Part shown: in pieces, positions 59,471 through 64,000 of the stretch
Numbering within the stretch: position 1 is the first letter of the stretch
How the letters are laid out: each line of letters begins with the position of its first letter
NCBI GenBank assembly: GCA_951799425.1
Contig: OX637394.1
Location: 6,521,501 to 6,585,500, forward strand
Reading direction: 5' to 3'
DNA: 64,000 nt
Source: Ilex aquifolium
Taxonomy: Eukaryota; Streptophyta; Magnoliopsida; Aquifoliales; Aquifoliaceae
Notes under the pieces: model-generated
What the model saw: the letters and a program-made list of their open reading frames with translations, nothing else
Databases searched by the model: none
Told to the model about the DNA's origin: nothing
Program-made: the position numbers and the translations under genes

Positions 59471-60520
59471 ATCCGATGCATCATGTTATTACTACTATCA
59501 CCACGTAGTATCACTTTTTAATTACAAAATTATAAATGGAAAAAGTCAACTTCGAAATACCAATAACCACCACATTCAGAAAAGGAAGGTTTTAAAAAGT
59601 TACTATATTTAATCGGGTCTAATTACGATACTGAAATAATGATATTTTTCAGTACCGTATTTCAAGACCCAATATGATTTGTGGCTTAAAAGAAAACTAA
59701 AAAGAGGCTTTTATTTTTAATATTGATATTTTTTATTTAAGATTTATTCTTCTTCTTATTTTCATTTTAAATTGATAGTATCATTAATTCACTTAATATT
59801 TTTTGTGATAGTTGATCTTAACTAAGATTTTATTAATTTTAATATTAAAATACTTTTTCTTGGCAGAAGCAATTGTTGGAGGAGTGGTCAATAATTTTGA
59901 AAGCGATGCATATCTGAAAAGGAAATCTAGCCTTTTATATCAATTGAATTGTTTTCTTCTGTTTGTAAAATTTTCTTTAAAAAGTTATAATTTCAAAAAT
60001 AAATCTAAACCAATCCCTACAAAAAAACTGTCACGTTTTACAAAACATTCAAGAATAAGACAAACAGAAACCAGAAAAGGAAGGTTTGTGTTATCGGAGA
60101 GAGAGAGATATATGTTTTAAGTTTTGTGTTTTGTGTTTTGACAAGAAAGAGAGAATGAGTGGTGCATATTTGATTGAGATTTTGCTCTCTTTTTTCCCCA
60201 AAATTTTATTTTTCTGAGTTTTTAATTTTATTGGATAAATTCATGGGCGCAAACTACCCAAATTTATTTTTGATGGGATTTAAATTTTCATAAGATTTTT
60301 TTTTGGGGAGGGGGGGGGGTCTAAAATTTGTAGGGTCATCTTTGAAATAGGGTTTAAAATCCGAATTTTATTGGCCTTACATATGTCCCATTTTCCACTA
60401 ATCAGAGCATGACTAGTGTAAAGTGTTGTATATTTTATTATTTTATTTTACTTCATTATTTTAAATATCAATGATTACAAGTAAAATAACCTAAGATCTC
60501 TACATAGGATTCATTTTTCC
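59470..60520. other. About 1-kb insertion specific to unit B
   Basis: Separates sequence that is contiguous in unit A (25150). No clear terminal repeats or target duplication were found. It contains a 102-codon Lys-rich ORF (59812-60120) without recognisable features and a G run near 60310. A segment near 59510-59560 resembles 62570-62620. Confidence 0.5.
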
Positions 60521-60619
60521 ATATGGTGTTAACCTTTTCTGATGCCTTACGAATCATACGTCTTCCTAGACTCAATGAAACTCTCTACCAAACCTTAATC
60601 CTAAATCTCAGATATTTCA

Positions 60620-63600
60620 AAAATACTAGAACCAATATAAAATTTTTAAAAATTTAGAGGACAAATATAATGTTATTAAAAAACTTTATGAGTCTTCATA
60701 AAAAGTCTTCATAAATATAATCGAAATCACAAATCACGTTTTGGACCGAATCCAAAAAACCCAAATGATTGAACAATTTTTTGCCAAAAAAAAAATTTAC
60801 AAAAATAAAAGTATGAAAAGTGAGGGCAATAAACTTTTTTTTTTTTAAGGAGGAATCATATTTTTCTTTCATTGTGTTAGATAAGAGGAATGAAAAATAA
60901 GAATGATTAATTCTTTTGTATTTCATAATATAAAAAATTTGAAGGATGAAAAGATATGTAATAGATAAACAGAATATATACGTATATTAAAAGATATAAC
61001 TGTAAATAACACATTTAAACATACATAATTAATTTTTCATCCACTTCCCGTTAGCAAAGTTTTTATCTATCCTTCGAATTTTTCATCTTTCGATTTTTTC
61101 ATCATACCAAACCAAAAATTAAAATTATAGTTACTTTTTTGCCCTTTGGGTGTCTCTACTTAGTAGCTTTGAATAGATTCAAATTCAAATTCAATTTTGA
61201 AAAATTTAATCTGGATTCAGTTTGATTATATGAGTGATTTTACTGTTATGATCTACATTCGAACCAGTCAAAAATTAGATATTTGATTGCATATCAGATC
61301 CAATTTGATTTTATTAACTTAAAGTTATATTAGCAAATTGCAACTAAATTTTAACTACTTTATCAAATAAACACTAAATTACGTAATACATCCATATATA
61401 TAATTATATATTTAGATAAAATTCACGTAAGATAAAAGTCAGATATTATATTGATAATTCTACATTTAATCCATGAAGTATAATACAACATATTCAAATT
61501 TTCATATTTGATTAAAAAAATTAATTCATATTTGACTAATTAAATACAAATTCGGATTACAATTACTCTGCCCATCCCCCCAGCCCATTTCAGTTGTCCT
61601 TAAAACTAACTGGACTGCAAAAGTGAATTGCCTCTAGGGAAAAATGTACACAAGGTCAAGGAGAAAAAGTTCTCCCACGTCAAGTTTACAGGCCAACGGG
61701 CGATACCATCAAATTATCTTTTGATAATATCTATCTAATTTTCCAAACAAAACTATCGACAATCAGACGCAGCATAATTTTTTTATGTTAAAAAAAAAAA
61801 TTATTAGCACATAGCAATTTAGTATTGTTTTTCATAATTTTCAGTTGAGGGTTGATTCTTCTCATCAGGTAATATGTCATTGATTCATCACTGACTGCTA
61901 ATAATTCTAGTATTCAGGCTATTATGTCTATTACTGCTAATAATTCCAAATTTTAACAATTCTAGTATTCAAGTTATTATGCCTATTATCTCTCAGTCTG
62001 ATCATGAACTCATAAACAATATAGAGTAATATATTCCTTCTTTGGGCTGAAATCTAAAGATGATGCTATCGTTCCAAAGGAATAATCAATATTCATTCAA
62101 CCTAATTAGTAATTCTTTTTAAGGAAAGGAAAACAATTAGAGAAATAATTAAATGGGTCAGCCGAGGACAGTGCGACACATTATTTTCATCGATGACACT
62201 TGGAAGAAACACATTACTGCTGCTAGTATTGGTGGTACGACCAATAATGAATTTTATTATGTTAGATTTATATTTGTCTTAATGGTGTCGTATTAAAATT
62301 TATTCAATTCATACCCGATTCAAATAATTGGAATATCCTCAAGATGAAGATTTGTTCATCTCAATAAATTCAATTCAATTTGAAAATTAGAGATGACTCT
62401 AACCCTGTTGTTATTCACAGTCTCAGCTCTTCAAACTAAACCCATGACGTATATTTGGGGGGTGTTGCATGGGCAGTTCAATCTTTATATCATGTACCAT
62501 TATTAAATCTGATTTTCTAAATCTTTTATGTCTTGGTGGTTTTGTTGACAACGGTGACACCACGTCTTCAATGTCACGTGATGTCACAATTCAATTACAA
62601 AATTAAAAATGGGCAAAGTGAGCTCCTCTATATTTATAACTACTCGTAACCACCGCTTTTAATCATCAACACATAAGATTAGTGAGGTTCATTTTATCTA
62701 CATGTTATTTTTTAATTAAATAGTGATATCACGTAACATTGATGACGTAATATCACCGTTACATTGAATATTTTCTCGAGTACCAATGAAAACAAATTTA
62801 ACGGTTTGTATTGTATCCAATGCACAACAATCATACCTGTTTTGCAATCTAAGAATAGTAAGTGGCAAGCAACTTTTGTATTGGAAAGACTAATTCCTGA
62901 CTCAATCTCGTGAGGTAATATTTTAATGTATAAGCACTTACTAAAGAAGTTCGATCTTACAGAAAAAAAAAATTAAAAAAAAAAAAAAAAACTGTGCTCA
63001 ATGGAGGGGTTCCGCCATAGGAGATTACCAACTTCATTGAAGATATTAGATTCTACGCCAAATTACTAAACCTTTAGTTTTTCCTCAAAAACATAGACCC
63101 TCGAATAGGGCAGCTCATTAGATTGTAGTTACTTCCAATTCTCTTTTCCAAATCGAGTTGGACCTGCTGTCCTCCTACTGCATTACAGGTTAGAAGAATA
63201 TCTGATTGTAATGTTTCTCAAAGTAATTGAATGAAATTTTCATCTAGTGCAGGTGAAAAAAAAAACCTCCCACAGTAATCACATAATAGGTTGAGTGGAT
63301 GGAAGCTGCCTATTAAACAGTAACATTGCAGGCAAGACATTTTTGTATAGATTACCCACGAGTGACCTGTTTGTCTTAATAATATATCATGTTTGTCCAT
63401 CGATTCATCCCACCAAGCAAGACAAATGAATCGACCATAAGACCATAAAAATCATATTTATAATGCTTAGTTAATGATCAGTCCGTCCAGAAACTTGTTT
63501 GTTTATGTAAAAACATATACAACTGTTGAACTAATCGCTTCGATAAGCTTAGCTGGCTAATCCCTGTATACTTGAGTTTTGGGTTTCTCTCTTTCTTAAT

Positions 63601-64000
63601 TAAAAATTTAGATTAATGAACCAACATTCCTAACCAGTTCAAAAAAAAAAAACATTCCTAGGGAATCTCATTAGTTTTATGGGATGTCCCCACAAGGGGT
63701 GAGCAACATTTACCCTTAATTGAGATTACAAAAACTTAATGTTCTAATTTAGTTATTTTGATACGTTCTATTTTATTTTTTTCATAACCCGATTGTGTAG
63801 ACAATTATTTTAAATTTTTTTTTTTGACAGATGAAAATTTTCTGCAGGACCAATTTTGTATAAAACATAAAGATCAATTAAGATGCAAAGCTACACAGTC
63901 ATATTTAAGAGCAACTAAAATTAGCTATTATTGCAAAAAATTTTAGAAAATTTTTCATTTTTTCGTAAATATTTCTAAATTTAAACACTATACATTAATT
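60620..64000. other. AT-rich intergenic sequence beyond the duplication
   Basis: Homopolymer A/T runs (60790, 60833, 61789, 62970, 63640, 63818) and no ORF above about 75 codons with recognisable content on either strand. I see no gene, RNA or clear transposon ends here. Confidence 0.5.

Noticed and set aside
59812..60120. 102-codon Lys-rich ORF
   Set aside because: No homologous stretch in unit A, no recognisable motif, and AT-rich composition. Chance is sufficient.

Overview
The window is nuclear DNA from a eudicot plant. Evidence: AT-rich sequence, long introns with canonical splice sites, a VAL-type B3/CW transcriptional repressor gene, CYP79 and CYP81-type cytochrome P450 sequences, and dense nested plant transposons (MULE, CACTA, hAT, Harbinger-like, Helitron, Ty1/copia, LINE, SINE). 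A piece of the plastid gene psaB is also present. No species can be named from the sequence alone.

Layout. 1-1570: end of a Mutator-like element (MULE) with an accessory ORF open at the left edge. 1571-2960: CYP81-like P450 fragment split by a 5'-truncated LINE with an 11-bp target duplication. 4688-13391: intact 13-exon VAL (HSI2-like) repressor gene, plus strand. 16436-19435: Harbinger-like element (TSD TTA) holding a nested hAT (TSD CTAGCAAG). 20027-23456: two-exon CYP79 gene, minus strand, open throughout, with a 1.4-kb foldback element (TSD AAAATAAAA) in its intron. 25250-28150: spacer with a SINE, MITE-like elements and minisatellites. 28158-60620: second, heavily invaded copy of the segment running from VAL exon 12 to the far side of CYP79. 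60620-64000: AT-rich sequence with no gene I can support.

The main organising event is a direct segmental duplication. Unit A (about 11766-25245) and unit B (about 28158-60620) align piecewise. Unit B carries a truncated VAL last exon with a stop codon and a CYP79 copy with one nonsense codon and a lost TATA region. It also carries a 5.3-kb block containing a Helitron, an 11-kb MULE (itself holding a CACTA element) and a 6.8-kb copia element. Unit A carries the Harbinger/hAT nest, the intronic foldback and a second small foldback. For most of these insertions the other unit keeps an empty or related site, so ends and target duplications can be read directly.

Only two genes look functional: the VAL repressor and CYP79 copy 1. 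VAL proteins bind RY motifs through B3 and recruit Polycomb and histone deacetylase activities. CYP79 enzymes convert amino acids to aldoximes at the start of cyanogenic glucoside, glucosinolate or volatile nitrile pathways. They are neighbours, but nothing in the sequence shows that they act together.
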